DNA of 64,000 nt, from positions 6,456,513-6,520,512 of the forward strand of contig NC_084781.1 in NCBI RefSeq assembly GCF_028858725.1, written 5' to 3'. Shown one piece after another: positions 21,784-33,586 of the stretch; positions within the stretch are counted from its first letter, which is position 1; each line of letters begins with the position of its first letter. A program made the position numbers and the translations under genes. Under the pieces are notes generated by a model. It saw nothing but the letters and a program-made list of their open reading frames with translations. It searched no databases and was not told where the DNA came from. Source of the DNA: Colius striatus (taxonomy: Eukaryota; Chordata; Aves; Coliiformes; Coliidae).

Positions 21784-22120
21784 CTCAGAAATGTCTCTGC
21801 AAGACTTGGAGATGTTGTGGGCAACATCTTGCATTTGAGCAAGGGCACTAAATAGTTGAAATGGGAAATGAGGAAAGGGGTGGGAGAGGAGATCTCCATC
21901 AGAGTCACGCGCTGCTCGTCTCCTGGGCTCGGGACATCGTGCCCCCTCTTTCTCACCCAAACTTCTGTTTCTCGTGGTGTTTGTTCCAAAGCTGTTTTCC
22001 TGCTTTGTTTCTTCCCACCTGCTGCCTCTTTTCAATCCAATTAGTGCCTTGTTGATAGTTCCTTGGATTTCAGCGATGGTGTTGGCATGACCCCCGACTT
22101 TGAGGTCCATCTCTCGCACT
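21784..22120 (-). other. Possible two-exon coding segment (unverified)
   Basis: On the minus strand, exon A (22120-22019, 102 nt) contains an ATG in a strong Kozak context (GAGATGG) at 22110. It reads MDLKVGGHANTIAEIQGTIN and ends at a consensus donor (CAG|GTGGGA). A 171-nt intron leads to exon B (21847-21784, 64 nt) after 'cccatttcaactatttag', reading ALAQMQDVAHNISKSCRDIS and ending GAG|GTGGCA. The junction is phase-compatible (AG+T). The peptide looks amphipathic and helical, but I recognise no family. The intron is a multiple of three and stays open, so chance is a real alternative. Confidence 0.2.
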
Positions 22121-22258
22121 CTGTAAGGCACTGTCTGACACGTTCCTGCATTTCATCTTAGCTTCCCAGAGCTGCCTGGGCTTCTCTGAAGCGCTGGTGC
22201 TGTCTCCAAAGTAGAAAGCTTTTCAATTAAGAAACTTTTTATTTTAGGACTCATTAAA

Positions 22259-22301
22259 AGAGAGAGAGAGAAAGGGAGAGAGGGTTTGGGGTTTTTTTTT
22301 T
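22259..22301 (+). repeat. (AG)n and poly-T low complexity
   Basis: Twelve bases of AG repeat (22259-22270) run into a purine-rich 'aaagggagagaggg' and then ten T residues (22292-22301). Confidence 0.85.
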
Positions 22302-23760
22302 CCTTCTTTGTGGGTAATTACTGTTAATGGCCTTTCTTGTTGCAGAGGTTTGTTACCCTCACGCAGAAGGGGAGTGCTGGCAGGCTCCTGGGTGGGGGGT
22401 GTAACTGGAAGTGACAGAGAATGATGTCTCTTCCATCATTTCGTTAGCAGCAAAGCACTTCTGAGGGAATATGTGACGGGGCCGGGTGCAATTCCTCCCT
22501 CCCAGAACCTCCTGCCATCCATCCATCCATCTGTACACCAGCTCAGAACAGTGGGTGCGGGGCAAAGGAAGGACCTCAGGGCTGGGCACGGGATAAGACT
22601 GTTCGTGCCTTGATCTCCCACATCTCTTCCCCTTAGGTCTGGAAACAGGCAATCCTCCATTTCTATATACAGCCTTTTGTCCCCTGCAGGCACACCAAGG
22701 AAAAGTCCCAGGACCTGGATTTGGGGCACAGGCAGGGCAGGCAGATGCAGGTTCTCTGGAGTCTGCACCATGCAGACCACACAGCAGCCAGTTCCTACAT
22801 CTTCTACTCCTCTGGCCGTGCATCTCCAGTGCACCACCGCACATGACCCACTTTTGTATCCAGAGCATCCACTGCTGCCTGAAAGCTCCTAATGCTACAG
22901 TAATCCCGGATGATCAAAGCCTCCCTCATCCACCCACAGGTATGACAGAAACAAGCAGGAGCCAGGCTGATGGGAGCAGTGCTGTGGGCAGAGAAGGGTA
23001 CAGCACATCCCTCTGCAAAGCACCCAGGGCTTGCTAGCGCTGCCAGAGCAGAAAGCAGAAAATGGGACACGTCCCTGGGAAGCCCAGGTCTCAGCCTCTG
23101 CCTTGCTGGGAAATGCAATCAGAGCAGGATGACTGCAGATGCCAAACATGGGGAACTCCTCTGTCCCTTGAAAGAGAGAGCCAAATGGAGAGGAAAAGGT
23201 CAGCAGTGGATCTCTGCAGAATGGGAGGAGTGGGCCTGAGCTACCTGGGAGAGGTAGGACGTGCCACTTGCTCTTCTGGTGCCTTCTTGTGGGGACCCTG
23301 TGGTCTTGTTCTGCTTTGAAGAGATCTGTTTCCTGAGTCAAATCTGTAAGCTGAGCTGACAGCTAAAGAAAGTCCTCCCATGACCTAGAGTGTTAAAAGC
23401 ATTAACAGCCCAACAGCTCTGCAGTAGGCACATGGCATAATCCATGGCACATCTATGTGTCACACCCCCTGCTGCAGATGCTCACTGGAGGCAGATGCCC
23501 CTGGACTGCTCCCTTGCTCGCTGGAAAGGGAAAGTGTGGCTCAGGCTCTCTGCAAATGCAGGTGAGGGAGTGGCACGGCCTCCCTCTTGCTCCTCAGGAG
23601 TGTTTTGCTGCGAGTGACAGCCAGACAACTCCTTCCTTGCTTTATTTTTATGATCTTTTTAATGAAAGCTGAGGCTCTGGAGAGGGATGGAGAGGCCTCT
23701 CACTGACCCCACCAAACTCCCTCATTACCCTTCAGGGATGGGCAGACACCCACGAGGATC
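22302..23760. other. Gene-free stretch
   Basis: Mixed filler with a short CATC tetranucleotide run near 22515-22530. The overlapping minus-strand frames at 22359-22868 give cysteine- and proline-rich products with no recognisable domain and no splice context. Confidence 0.5.
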
Positions 23761-23925
23761 AACACTTGACTAATGCACAGGGCTCTGCATCATAAACATT
23801 GCCTTCCCGCTCGCACTAATTGTCCTCCTTGTCATGCTCCTTGCAGAGTGACAAATGATTTGGGTTTAATGGAGATCGGCTTCCCCTGTCACTCTGAAGT
23901 AATCTCTCTAAGCCAAGGATGAGTC
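23760..23925. promoter_or_regulatory. Candidate regulatory element
   Basis: 'gcatcataaacattgcc' (23787-23803), 'cgcactaattgtcctcc' (23812-23828) and 'gacaaatgatttgggtttaa' (23850-23869) make a short block with homeodomain and SOX-like cores. An acceptor-like 'gctccttgcag' ends near 23846. Confidence 0.3.
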
Positions 23926-26900
23926 ACGGAGACAGGACGGGGCAAGGGGGAGCAGCCTTCCAAAGAGATGGTCCCTCTCCAGCTGCGTCATCCATAACAG
24001 CCAGTCCAGACCCATTTTCCCCCAGGTGTACTTTTTCAGCCAAAGCCGGTTTGTTTCCCGTAGCAGGAGCAATATTTATCCTTCCCCGTGCTGCCAGATG
24101 AAGTGAGAGCTTGAGAGAATTCAAAGGCAACTCGTTGCAAAGCGATACCAGAGCAGCAGTGGCACTGCCTGGGAAACTTGCGGCTCTGGGCTCCTTTTTC
24201 AGTAATAATTTGGGAAGGACTGAAAAGATGACCCGGCCTTTCTTTTGTTGAGTGGGCTGCTAGACCAGAAGCTGGTCTAGTAGATGGATTGGCTCCCAAG
24301 CAGCCCCAAAACCTGGGCTCTTGTTTGCAGGATGGATATCTGTGCACGAAATATTGAAAAGGAAAGGCATCAAATCCCAAACCCTCAGCTGAAGGTAAAA
24401 ACCCCCCCAACCTGTTATAGACACGGCTAAAAGCATTTCTTCCTGCTTCTGAGAGGGAGCACAGGAGCAGGATAAAGTCCTCCATTATCTCAGGCATTCA
24501 CACAGCGGCTCAGGAGAGTGTACAGACAGCCTTCATTTACCAGAGGCCACAAAACATCTTGCGGCGCCTGTTACCAACTTCAGATCTATGGGAAAAGCGG
24601 CGTAACAAATGTGCGGCAGCCAGAGCAGGAGAAAGGAAAGCATTGACCTTAGGCCCTGGCAATGGCAAGGAATTTCTGAAGATCTAAAGGAAAAAGGACA
24701 GGATGACTATGATTGCTGTTAATGCCATCTGCAGGAGAGAATTTCTTCTCCAGCCCGAGTATACCAGTTGAAACTGAGGAATGGGACGCAGGTGCCGTTG
24801 CGTCCTGCTGGGAGTGTTCTGAGGACAGCAACCAGCAGGGCAGGCAGGAGCCATGGAGCAGGATCCCTGCTCGTCTGCAGGGGCTGCTGAAGGAGCTAAG
24901 AAACTTGGCACCAGCGTTGCCCGAACCTGAGGAAAAAGCACGTGGGCCCGTGTGTTGGTCCAGCAGGACGAAGTGATTGTCACATCACAGGCTTTGTTCT
25001 CTCTTGGAAAGCAGAGAAGCACAGAAAAGTACCCAGAAGGTTTGTCAGGAAGGAAATCAGACAAGCCCCTCTTCAAAAATTATCTCGGTGAGTTAATGAT
25101 GTAAAGAAGACTGCAAGATCCAGCTGGGTGGAAAAAAAGTCTTCCAGCTGAGATTCAGCAGCAGCCTCCTGTAGCTCAGAAGTTCTTACCAATCCTGCCC
25201 CAGGGAAAGGCCCCTTCTCCCTGTTACTGGCTCCCGTCGCCCACGTGAGGATTCGGAGATCTTTCTGAGCCATTTTCATTTCAGCAAAGAAAACAGATAT
25301 TCTTTTTTTAATAAAAGCCCTCACCATCCCTGAGCTTCTCTGCATGGTTTTCTTATTCTCTTGTCTTTTCAGCTGCAACTGGAAGGGAACAGAACAGCGG
25401 TTTCCCATGTCGCCGTGCGTTTCGTCTTGGGGCATCTCGCAGCCGCATACCTCCGGGCAGCCTGCCCTCAGTGCAGCCTGCAGCTCCTCCAAGGCACTTT
25501 TGGCAGAGCACTGAAGCAGTGAGGTCTCAGGTGAGCCATTCTGTTAGGGGGTGGTGGCATCTCTCTGCCTCTGTTGGGGTTTAAGCCCAGGGTGCGGCCG
25601 CTGGGGATGGGTGTGGAAACGGCGTCTCCGCTGCGCTCCCGCACTGACACGGCGCTGGCAGAGGTGGGAAGCAGAGCAGGGAATCTGGGCCAGTGAATGT
25701 GTCACGTAGCGGCACTTGAATGAGCCAAGCTGCGATTAGCAGGAGCATCCTGCTCACGTGAGATGCTTTTGTGATGCTGTTTTAGCAGGCGGCTCGAGAA
25801 CGTGACCTTGTCCCCATGAAGAGGACGCAGCCGAGTCCCTGGTGCAGAGCGGTGACCTGCAAGGCAAGGAGCCTGTTTGTGAGATGCTTGCCCTTCAGAA
25901 CATACGGTGTGTTAGAAAGAGAAAAAAGGGAAAAAGACATGAAAAGATGGCATTTGGCCATTCCAAGGACACTGGGGACAGGAGAGAAGAAATCAGTTGG
26001 AGATAAAAGGTCTGCGGTCAGCTGTTAGATCCACTATAGGAGTGATGCTGGAAGTGGTCACCAAGGGAGGGCAGAGAGGCTGCAAGGCTGAGGATCTCCA
26101 CGACCAGTTAAAGGCCCTTGTCCCAGGCGCTGTCTCAGTGCTGAGGCAAGAGCTTGTGCTCCCTGAGATACCATCCAGCCCCGCGAGGGCAGGCACAGGA
26201 ATTGTCCTTCACCATAGGGCACTTGCCCCCAGTTTGGATTCAGTCCTCTCTTCAAAGCCACTATGCTATTGTGTTATCCCCAGCCCAAGGTTGCCTGGGA
26301 ACTTCCACCTGGGACCTGCCTCATTGGCTGGCTGCCTTCTCCACTCCAGTCAGGACTGTGCAGCTTCCAGTCCTGGTGCAGCATCTCAGTTACTTATCCA
26401 TGTCTTGACCGTGCTGCTGGAGTAATCAGGGGCCCAGGCTCTAACCTGCTAAATACCACTTGAAATCAGAGTGACAAACGCATGCTAATTACAGAGCAAA
26501 GGCACAGCCTGGCTCAGGAGCATCCCTGCTCTGCTGCCAGCCCCCAGCAGGGACGCAGCAGAGCCCACAGCCAGGCTTGTTCCCAAGAGCAGGGTCCTTT
26601 CCCTAGAGCACTGCCTGCCTTGGGAGCTTGCAGACATACCTCTGGCAAGGGTCAGGAGTGGAGCCTCCTGCCCCTCACTCCCTTGATGGAGGCTGCAGCT
26701 AATCCTTGTTAGATCATCCCATCTGACCTGTTGGACTGTAAATCGCTTCCTGCTGAGCACCCATCACAGACAGATTGGAGGTAACTTTACTCCAGAGAGC
26801 CAATTAGTGCAAATCTAGGCCTGGTAATTACAGCGTGATAAGATCCCAACTGCTGATATCTCAGGGCAGATAAGGCCCCAGGAAGCAATCTCTGAATGCA

Positions 26901-29020
26901 ATGGCAGACATTAGTACAGCTTAACCTCGGTCCTGCAGAGCCCTGGGGAAGTTCGGCACCGGTTGGGCACCGTGCTGGGGCTGTGGGAACAGGGGAGATC
27001 TGCAGCTGCCCACGCAGAGCCTGGACATCGCCCCACAACAGCTCCTGTCTGCTCCAGCCTCTGCACCGACAGACATCTCCTTCCACTCCTGGTCCTCCTG
27101 CTGATGGGCAAACTTCAGCTGGCAAGGGTTTGTCTGGCACCATGTCTGCTGAGAACTGAAACTGCTGGAGAGCACGGGGGATCCTGCCAGCCCAAAGAGA
27201 AGGGGTTCTAGGAAGACTGGAAACCCCTTGGTGATGCCTTTTAGCTGTGGGGTAAGGTGCCAGGGCTCTGGCTGATGACTTTTGCTCACATTTCTGACTG
27301 CTAGGGCTTAAGGAGCCGAGGGTCCAGAGCAGATTTGATTGTGGGAGAGGGGAAAAAGGAGATTTCTGTGCTGAGAGTGTACCTGGGCAGGGCTGTATGC
27401 TGCTTCAAGCAGCCTCCCTGCTGTGCTGTAGCTTACCTGGATGCAAGTGAGGGCCAGGTTAGGCACGTGCTTCGAGGTGTTCACGTCCTGGGAGCTGATG
27501 TGCTGCTGAGAATCCTGATGCATTGCCCCATCTGTCACTCTGAGTCATTTGCAAACTGTCCCCCGTTTCTCCTCTCTCTCTCTCTCCTCTTCCTGCAGGA
27601 TACAGGCGAGTCCTTTTCTTGTCTTGTTTGGGTTTTATTTTTAACTCCACTTTGCAGGGAGTGATGTGTTTGCTTTTTTGGCTTAAATAACTACACAGTG
27701 TTTGCTCTAGAGGTGTTGAAGCACCGGCCAAACTCCCTCTGTGTTGACGAGGAGCAAACAGTCCAGCAGAACATGAGGTCCCAGCAACAAGCAGTGTTTG
27801 CAGAGAAAATCCAGGGGCATTTCTGCATGTTCAGAGCTGTCTCCTCGAGAGGGGACACTGACACTGCTCGTTCTGCCTTGTGACAAGCACCCTGGTCTGA
27901 AAGAGGAGGGCTGCATGCTGCTGGGTGTGCTGGGGCTGTGATGGTGGTTTTGGCATGAGAGGAGCCGGAGGGAATGAGCTGTTCCCACAGTGAACACACT
28001 GCACTGGCTCCACTGTTTAGCTTTAGAAGGTGATGCAGACAAGACCCGAGTTACTGGAGAGCATCCTCTTCTTGGGTGAGCGTGCCCCTGGTGCTGCTGA
28101 CTCATCAAGTGGCAGAGTTCATTAGCAAAGCGAGGCTTTGCCTGGCTGGAGCAAGCTGGGGATTGCTATGTGCCTCCTCCCTCTGGGCTCTGAACCTTCC
28201 AGGCCAGGGCTTGCTCCCGTTATCCAGGCAGGGATCTGGCTGTTGTCAGCAAGCTGGGGCTGTCAGCACCGCCGCTCTCACCGGCACTAACCACGCTTGC
28301 AGATCATAATAACGCACAGAGGGAGCTCAGGCAGAAAGGGAACACACTGTGCTGCTGGGGAGCAGCCTCAGCTGAGGGCTCCAGCCTGCCAAGCACCGAA
28401 AGCACGGCAGGCAGCAAATCCTCCTCATCTGCCGCCCGTCCGGTGCAGCCTTCTCCCCAGTCCCCCCATCTGTTGGCCACTCCACAAACCGCTCCCGGGC
28501 TCCTTCTCAGCAGATGACACTGGATTGGGTTTTTTTTTCCCTTGAAGCCCAGCTTGAAATCATTGTTTGCTGACAGCTCAGCCTCCCAGAGCTGGCCCGA
28601 GTGTGCCGCCAAGGCACGAGCGAAAATAGACGCGCTACTCCCTGCACCTCCTGCCAGGGGGACTGGGGGTACCCCCAGGGCTGCGGGACGAGGCTCAGCA
28701 GCGTGTGGTTTGCTGCTTGCCCTTCCCTGGCATGGGAACTGCGGGCAGGAGGGACAGTGTGGGCAGCAGCCTCCCCCTCCCTCCCCATCTTCCCAGTGCT
28801 ATAATATCCTTCTTTCAGCATCCCCCTGTAATAAGGTGGGGACGTGCTGAGCGAGGCAGCGGCGGTGACCGATGCGAGGGGCTGATTGTCTGTATGGTGA
28901 TGCTGAAAGGGGTCGCGACTCTCTAAGTGCTCGTCAGGATGAAGGATGACAGCCCCAGACAACGAGCCACTTCCCTCCTCCCTGCTGCTAATGAGTGCTT
29001 GGGCAGCCAGGGCTGCCGGT
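23925..29020. other. Gene-free stretch, about 5 kb
   Basis: Alternating filler with small AT-rich patches near 24185-24210, 25265-25320 and 26765-26860. The frame at 25073-25492 (minus, 139 codons) and that at 25997-26425 (plus, 142 codons) have no recognisable domain. A strong acceptor-like (CT)n-TGCAG lies at 27572-27598, but only 21 codons stay open after it. No exon can be supported. Confidence 0.45.
27572..27586 (+). repeat. (CT)n microsatellite
   Basis: Fifteen alternating C/T bases inside a longer pyrimidine tract that ends in 'cctgcag' at 27592-27598. The tract mimics a splice acceptor. Confidence 0.85.
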
Positions 29021-29220
29021 GGGCTTAGGTTATTTTCCCTCTGTTGTTTCTCTCCCTATTTATTTGTGTAATTAGTTTATTTATTTTAGGTTTCTCCCTC
29101 TTTTCCCCCCTCCACCCTCCCCCCCCCAGCCTCCATCCTTTCCCTGCCTCCCCTCTGGCTTCTGCAGCTATTTGTGTTGGATCCTGAGCAGTTAGCGCTC
29201 TGAAAATTTAATTAGGCACT
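29020..29220. promoter_or_regulatory. AT-rich block with long pyrimidine tract
   Basis: 'ccctatttatttgtgtaatt' and 'agtttatttattttagg' (29072-29088) precede an almost uninterrupted C/T tract to about 29165, with a run of nine or more C near 29120. 'aaaatttaattaggcac' follows at 29203-29219. The homeodomain cores flank a tract able to form triplex DNA. Function is inferred. Confidence 0.3.
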
Positions 29221-29980
29221 TGGATGAAGGCTGAGCTGCTGCGGGAATGGAGCCCGGGCGAGCCCTGCCCCTCTCTCCCGCGGCCCCTCTGCAGCGGGCA
29301 GGGGCACATAGGAGCCCCCCGAGTCCTGGTGACATTGCCCTGGTCCCAGGAGTCATGCAGCCACCACCAGACGGTACCTTTAGTTCCCAGAGGAGGAACT
29401 GGGAAGGAAACAGGAGCATGTTTGTCAGGCAGAACCTCTCCCCAGCTGCTTTCCCCCAGAGCAACCTGCAGAATGAGCTGGAGGGTCGGGGTGAGCAAAG
29501 CTTGCTGAGCCTCGTGTGTGCTGCTGGCACAGAGCTGCTGCTCTGCTCCCACAAAGTAGGTTGGGGCTTTTTCTTTTCTCCCCTCCTCTATCTGGGAAAT
29601 AAGTTTGGTCAGTTTAAGTCCCTGTCTTTTCGTTTTGTTTGTTCCTTATCACAGAACAACTCCTCCTGCCTTTATCCTTTACAGGATCCGGCATTATCAG
29701 GGCTTGTTGCCAGCAGGGAGCTGAGGAGAGGACGGGGTGGGTTTGGGAGGGATGTGGGGTATCCCCATCAGTCTCCCCTGCATAAAAGGTGGCCCAAACA
29801 CTCAACAGTGAGGAGACCACATCACCCCCTGGTGATGGCATTAGCATGTGAAGGCTGGGACATGTGAGCAGACACCAATAAATCCCTCCCCAAACCCCAC
29901 AGTTTAGGTTGGAGGGCTTGGTTTGTATTTCCAGTTGAAAAACAAGTCAAAAGTCTGCCAGGCTCGCTCTTGCCTCTGTG
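29220..29980. other. Gene-free stretch
   Basis: GC-rich filler with a 206-codon chance frame (29247-29867) lacking domains. An acceptor-like 'ctttatcctttacag' ends near 29685, with no donor partner that gives a recognisable exon. Confidence 0.45.
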
Positions 29981-30240
29981 GCTTTTGTAAGGATCAGTGA
30001 GACAGAGAGACGCCAGCGTGAATAAACTCAGATTTATGTCCCCATCAGGCAGATCCTTAAACTTCCACAGGACTTAAACCATCCGTGTTCCAAGCTGAAG
30101 AATCACCAGGTCCGTCTAAACGAGTTTCCAAACTACAACACGAAACTCATTCGGAGGGAGAGACTTTTCCTCCAACGAAGCAAACCCAGGCAGTCAGACA
30201 AAAGTTAAACCAGGCATAAAGGGAAATGTCAGATGTGTGG
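29980..30240. promoter_or_regulatory. Candidate conserved non-coding element
   Basis: Unlike its neighbours, this block has few repeats and an even, complex composition: 'gcgtgaataaactcagattt' (30017-30036), 'gtccgtctaaacgagtttcc' (30111-30130), 'caacgaagcaaaccc' and 'acaaaagttaaaccaggc'. Such high-complexity non-repetitive sequence without an open frame is typical of constrained elements. Confidence 0.35.
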
Positions 30241-30399
30241 GAGAGCCAGGTGTGTCTCTATTTCCCCCCCTCCCCCCTTTTTTGTGTTCCCATAACCTAG
30301 ATCAGGTTCTAGGGGAATGTGTGAATGTATTGAGCAGGGAGAGGCACACAGAGGAGGGGCACCAGAGGAGGAGCATCCTGCTTCCAGCCTTTAACTTGC

Positions 30400-30640
30400 T
30401 GTAACGTGGAGCTCTCTACAAAGAAAAACATTTCTTTATTTCTAAATAAAGCACTTGAGAGTGACACATTTATTGCTGGCGAAGAATTACTCCAATAAGA
30501 GACATTGTCAGCTATTTATTTTAAAAGCTTTTTTTTCCCCTTTGCCTGGGTTTGGTGAGAAAAGAAAGATCAAAACCCCTTTCTGTTCTCCTCTCAATAT
30601 TCCCATGAAAGCTTTAAAAAACAGTGGGTTTTCTGCTCCT
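30400..30640. promoter_or_regulatory. AT-rich block, weak candidate
   Basis: 'catttctttatttctaaata' (30429-30448), 'cagctatttattttaaaagc' (30509-30528) and T runs dominate. Low-complexity content is higher than in the other blocks, so confidence is low. Confidence 0.2.
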
Positions 30641-31660
30641 AAATTGCCTTTCTGGTGTTTGCAGGAGAGGGATGGAGAGTCCAAGGCTTTCCCAGCTGGG
30701 AGCACAGCACCCTGTAAGTAGCAGGGCACACGGGCTGAGCGCAGCTCTGCACACTGTGCTGCTCCCTGGGACTTTGTGACATTAACAGTCACTCCTATAT
30801 CCATTTATCCAAAGCAGTGTGAGTCCCCAGAGCCTGTTGCCAGTGTGCCATGCTGAGTTGCTTCTGGAAGAGGGGGTAACAAAGGCAGGGAGAGGAAGGG
30901 GTGATGCCGGGGAAGATGCGATGGGTTGGGATGGGGCTGTTCGGGTCCATGCCGATGTTTCAGAGCTGCAGCGTGGGATGAGAGGTTTTGGGGTGCTGGG
31001 GGACTTTGTGAGATGAGAGGCCATGTTGCTGGCCTGTGTCTCGTGTGGGCACGGCCCTGCTGCCCATGCAGGAGGAAGGTGCTTGGGGGCTGACGTCCTG
31101 GCATCAGACCAACGGCCAACGCAACCTGGAACGTTTGCAAAGCCGTGATCGTTTCTACAAGGTCGGGTGATGAGAAACAGCTCGTTACATTGCTCACACA
31201 CTGAGCCCTGTCTTTAACCAAGGCCTTTTAATGTCAGCTGCGGCAGCCACAACAGCAGAGCATTAGCATACCCGTCAAGGCTTCCCAGCTAACCTCTGCC
31301 AGGGCACTTTAAGTGCTTTTCTCAGCCTGTGGCACCTTTCTCCTTTCTCTCTCTTGTAAAAACAGGAAAAAAAGAGAGAAGGGAAGTAGGTTTTTCCTAA
31401 TCAGGGTGCAGAGCATGTCCTGTTTGCACGTGGGGTGGCTTTACAAGTCAGCAAAGCCCATGAGCTGCTTCCCTGCAGCACAAGGCCAGCATGGCTGGTG
31501 CCTGTTTGCAGGGCAGCCCCGCTTTGGGACACCTGTAACCCCACCTGGCCTTGGGCATCAGCCCCCGGGAAGGAGCCTGGAGCAGGCAGAGATGTAGGAG
31601 GCCCGGGACCAAGGCTGAATCCTTGGCTTCACCCTTGACTTGCCCTCTTCTAACACCAAA
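30640..31660. other. Gene-free stretch
   Basis: Filler. A small patch at 31225-31290 ('gagcattagcatacccg') may be a short element. No gene is supported. Confidence 0.5.
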
Positions 31661-31990
31661 TACCCTTTTATTCGGCTGGATCATTTTGTCTTTGTCATTT
31701 CATTATCTTTTCATCTCATCTGCTTTCTTTCCCCCATAGATTATTCCATGTCTCTTGCTTTCCCCCTTTTCTATTCCTTTTACTCTATAATTGGATCATT
31801 TGCAGTTTACAGGAAGGATGAGAAACAAAAGGTATTGACAACCCAAGCATCCAAAATTATATGTCAGGCTGAAAAAAGAGGAGATGAAAAGGAAATCTGT
31901 ATCCTCTTTCTTTGCATTCTGATTTCTGAATCTGCAGAGCTCATTAGTTTCCTGTGTTTGGGGTTTTTCCTACATCTGTAGAAACTAGAA
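31660..31990. promoter_or_regulatory. AT-rich block, candidate element
   Basis: T-rich on the plus strand ('gtctttgtcatttcattatc' at 31688-31707), then mixed ('ccaaaattatatgtcaggc' from 31851, 'ctcattagtttcctg' at 31940-31954). A 113-codon frame traverses it. Its F-, I- and S-rich product reflects pyrimidine bias rather than a membrane protein I can name. Confidence 0.3.
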
Positions 31991-32500
31991 ACCTACTTTT
32001 AAGAAGAGCCTTAGCTGGGTGACTCTGGAGGCTGGGGATTGACGAGAAGCAGTGATGTAGAAGCCTGTGGGAAGGAAGTGTCCAGCATTAAACTCTTCCT
32101 TGGGTGAAGCTTTGTATTCAGGCCTAGAGCTTCTCACACTGGCCCTTGACACAGATGATAGGTTCTTCTCTGGAAGAAAAGGAACGGAGTGGCTCGTCTC
32201 TATCAGGCAGCGAGCGTCTGCCAGGGCAGCACCGTGCAGTGCTGGTTGCCCGCAAGTCTCTGCCGCGATTCCCGACTCTCGGCTCCAGCTGCTGAGCAAC
32301 CCGGTCGCTGCCATTCTTGCCCATCTTGGGCCGCACAACTCCATCTCCAGAGCCTGACTTTTATCAGCCAGAGCCCCGTGGCAGGCACCGGGAGGGAGGC
32401 AGGGACTGTGCATGGATGCAGAGCGGCTGCGTTCGGGACAGCCTGCCAACGCCTGACCGAGGCTCAGACCAATTACTGCTGGCATGAGCCCAAGCCATCC
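31990..32500. other. Gene-free stretch
   Basis: GC-balanced filler with overlapping chance frames on both strands. Nothing is recognisable. Confidence 0.45.
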
Positions 32501-32850
32501 ATCTCGGCAAATTCCCCTCCAGGGGCCGCCCCATTAGTAGCAAATAACTAATTATTGCTGTCAGCTTTAATAAAAAAACATTAGTTGAAAGATATTCCCC
32601 CCCTCCCCCCGTAACTTTCCACCGCTGTATAAATTACCAGAGTCAAAACTAACTTCTAAATTGAGTAATTCCAGACATTTGTCAGACTCCAAGAAGTGCT
32701 TTAATTAGTGTTGGTTAATAAAGTGTTTAGGTAATTAGGACAACATTTGTCCTGCCTCTGCATTTTCTTTTTTTACCCCCGTCTTGCTTACAACAACTCA
32801 AAAGAATTAATTGGAGTCCAGGCTTCAGGAGTTCCTGGGCTTTGTTTCTT
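32500..32850. promoter_or_regulatory. Strong candidate conserved non-coding element
   Basis: Dense homeodomain content: 'caaataactaattattgctg' (32541-32560), 'aaaaacattagttg', 'taaattgagtaattcc', 'gctttaattagtgttgg' (32699-32715), 'taggtaattaggac' and 'aaaagaattaattgg' (32801-32815). Edges are sharp, and a CpG-dense patch begins about 100 bp downstream, giving an element-plus-island layout like that at 9.9-10.3 kb. Confidence 0.45.
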
Positions 32851-32949
32851 CCTTTCTCTTGGCTTCTCCTTCGTGACAAAGCCCCGGTGAGGCTGTTAAT
32901 GATCACCAGCGGAAGGCATCTCTACCGACCAAGTTGGGGAAGTTTTTCC

Positions 32950-33135
32950 TCCTCTTTGTGGCTGTTTTTGCCGAGGCAGGGAGCGTGGGGAGCGTCAGCG
33001 CGCTGGCTCTCCGGGGACGGATCAAAAGCAGCTGCAGCAGCTGATTCCCCGCGGGGTTCCGGGAGGGATGCGCTCGGGGAGCATCTCTTGTCTGCGGCAA
33101 GCGCGGCGGTGCCAGCCACGCGTCTGCCTGGCACT
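32950..33135. other. CpG-rich patch
   Basis: About 18 CpGs were counted in roughly 170 bp, including CCCCGCGGGG near 33047 and CGCG clusters near 33098 and 33120. It lies 450-600 bp upstream of the TATA-type promoter candidate at 33587. Confidence 0.55.
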
Positions 33136-33586
33136 CCTCCTGTGCCGGGGAGGCAGGAGCCTTGCTTCATTTCCAGCCCAGAAAGCTGTCACTCTGCCAG
33201 AGATGGGCCTGGGAAATGTCCCCGTCCCACCGCAGCCACTGACAGCTGCCGCCAGCACCGACAGCCCGTGGCATGTGCCGCAGCAGCGCGTCTCGCCTCA
33301 GCTTCTAACGCCTCTCTGCTGGTTCTGCAGCAAACAACTCTGGCATGGTTTTCCACTGCCTACAGGTTTCCATTCTCACCTGTCCATAAAGTTGTGACCC
33401 TCTGTCACCCCAGCCAAATGACCCCTTTCTCTAACATCTCTGCTCCTTCGTATTTGCTGGGAGGCTGGGTGGGCTGAGTGCAAGAGCTGAGCTGTCAGGG
33501 AAGGAGCTGAGGGAAGCCTCAGCTGCTGGCAGAGCACAGCTGCCTGCCATAAGCAGTGATTTGGTGGGAATTAGGGCTGCTAGGGC

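Noticed and set aside
24410..24497. Minus-strand start MPEIMEDFILLLCSLSEAG, possible first exon
   Set aside because: The donor-like CAG|GTTGGG is weak, no second exon joins in phase with recognisable content, and the frame continues as low-complexity sequence.
27572..27664. Strong splice-acceptor-like tract (CT)n-TGCAG
   Set aside because: Only 21 codons are open afterwards and no upstream exon is visible. A microsatellite alone explains the tract.
32842..33477. 211-codon plus-strand frame over the CpG patch
   Set aside because: Openness follows from CpG and GC richness. Three other frames overlap it, and no domain or Kozak/splice support was seen.
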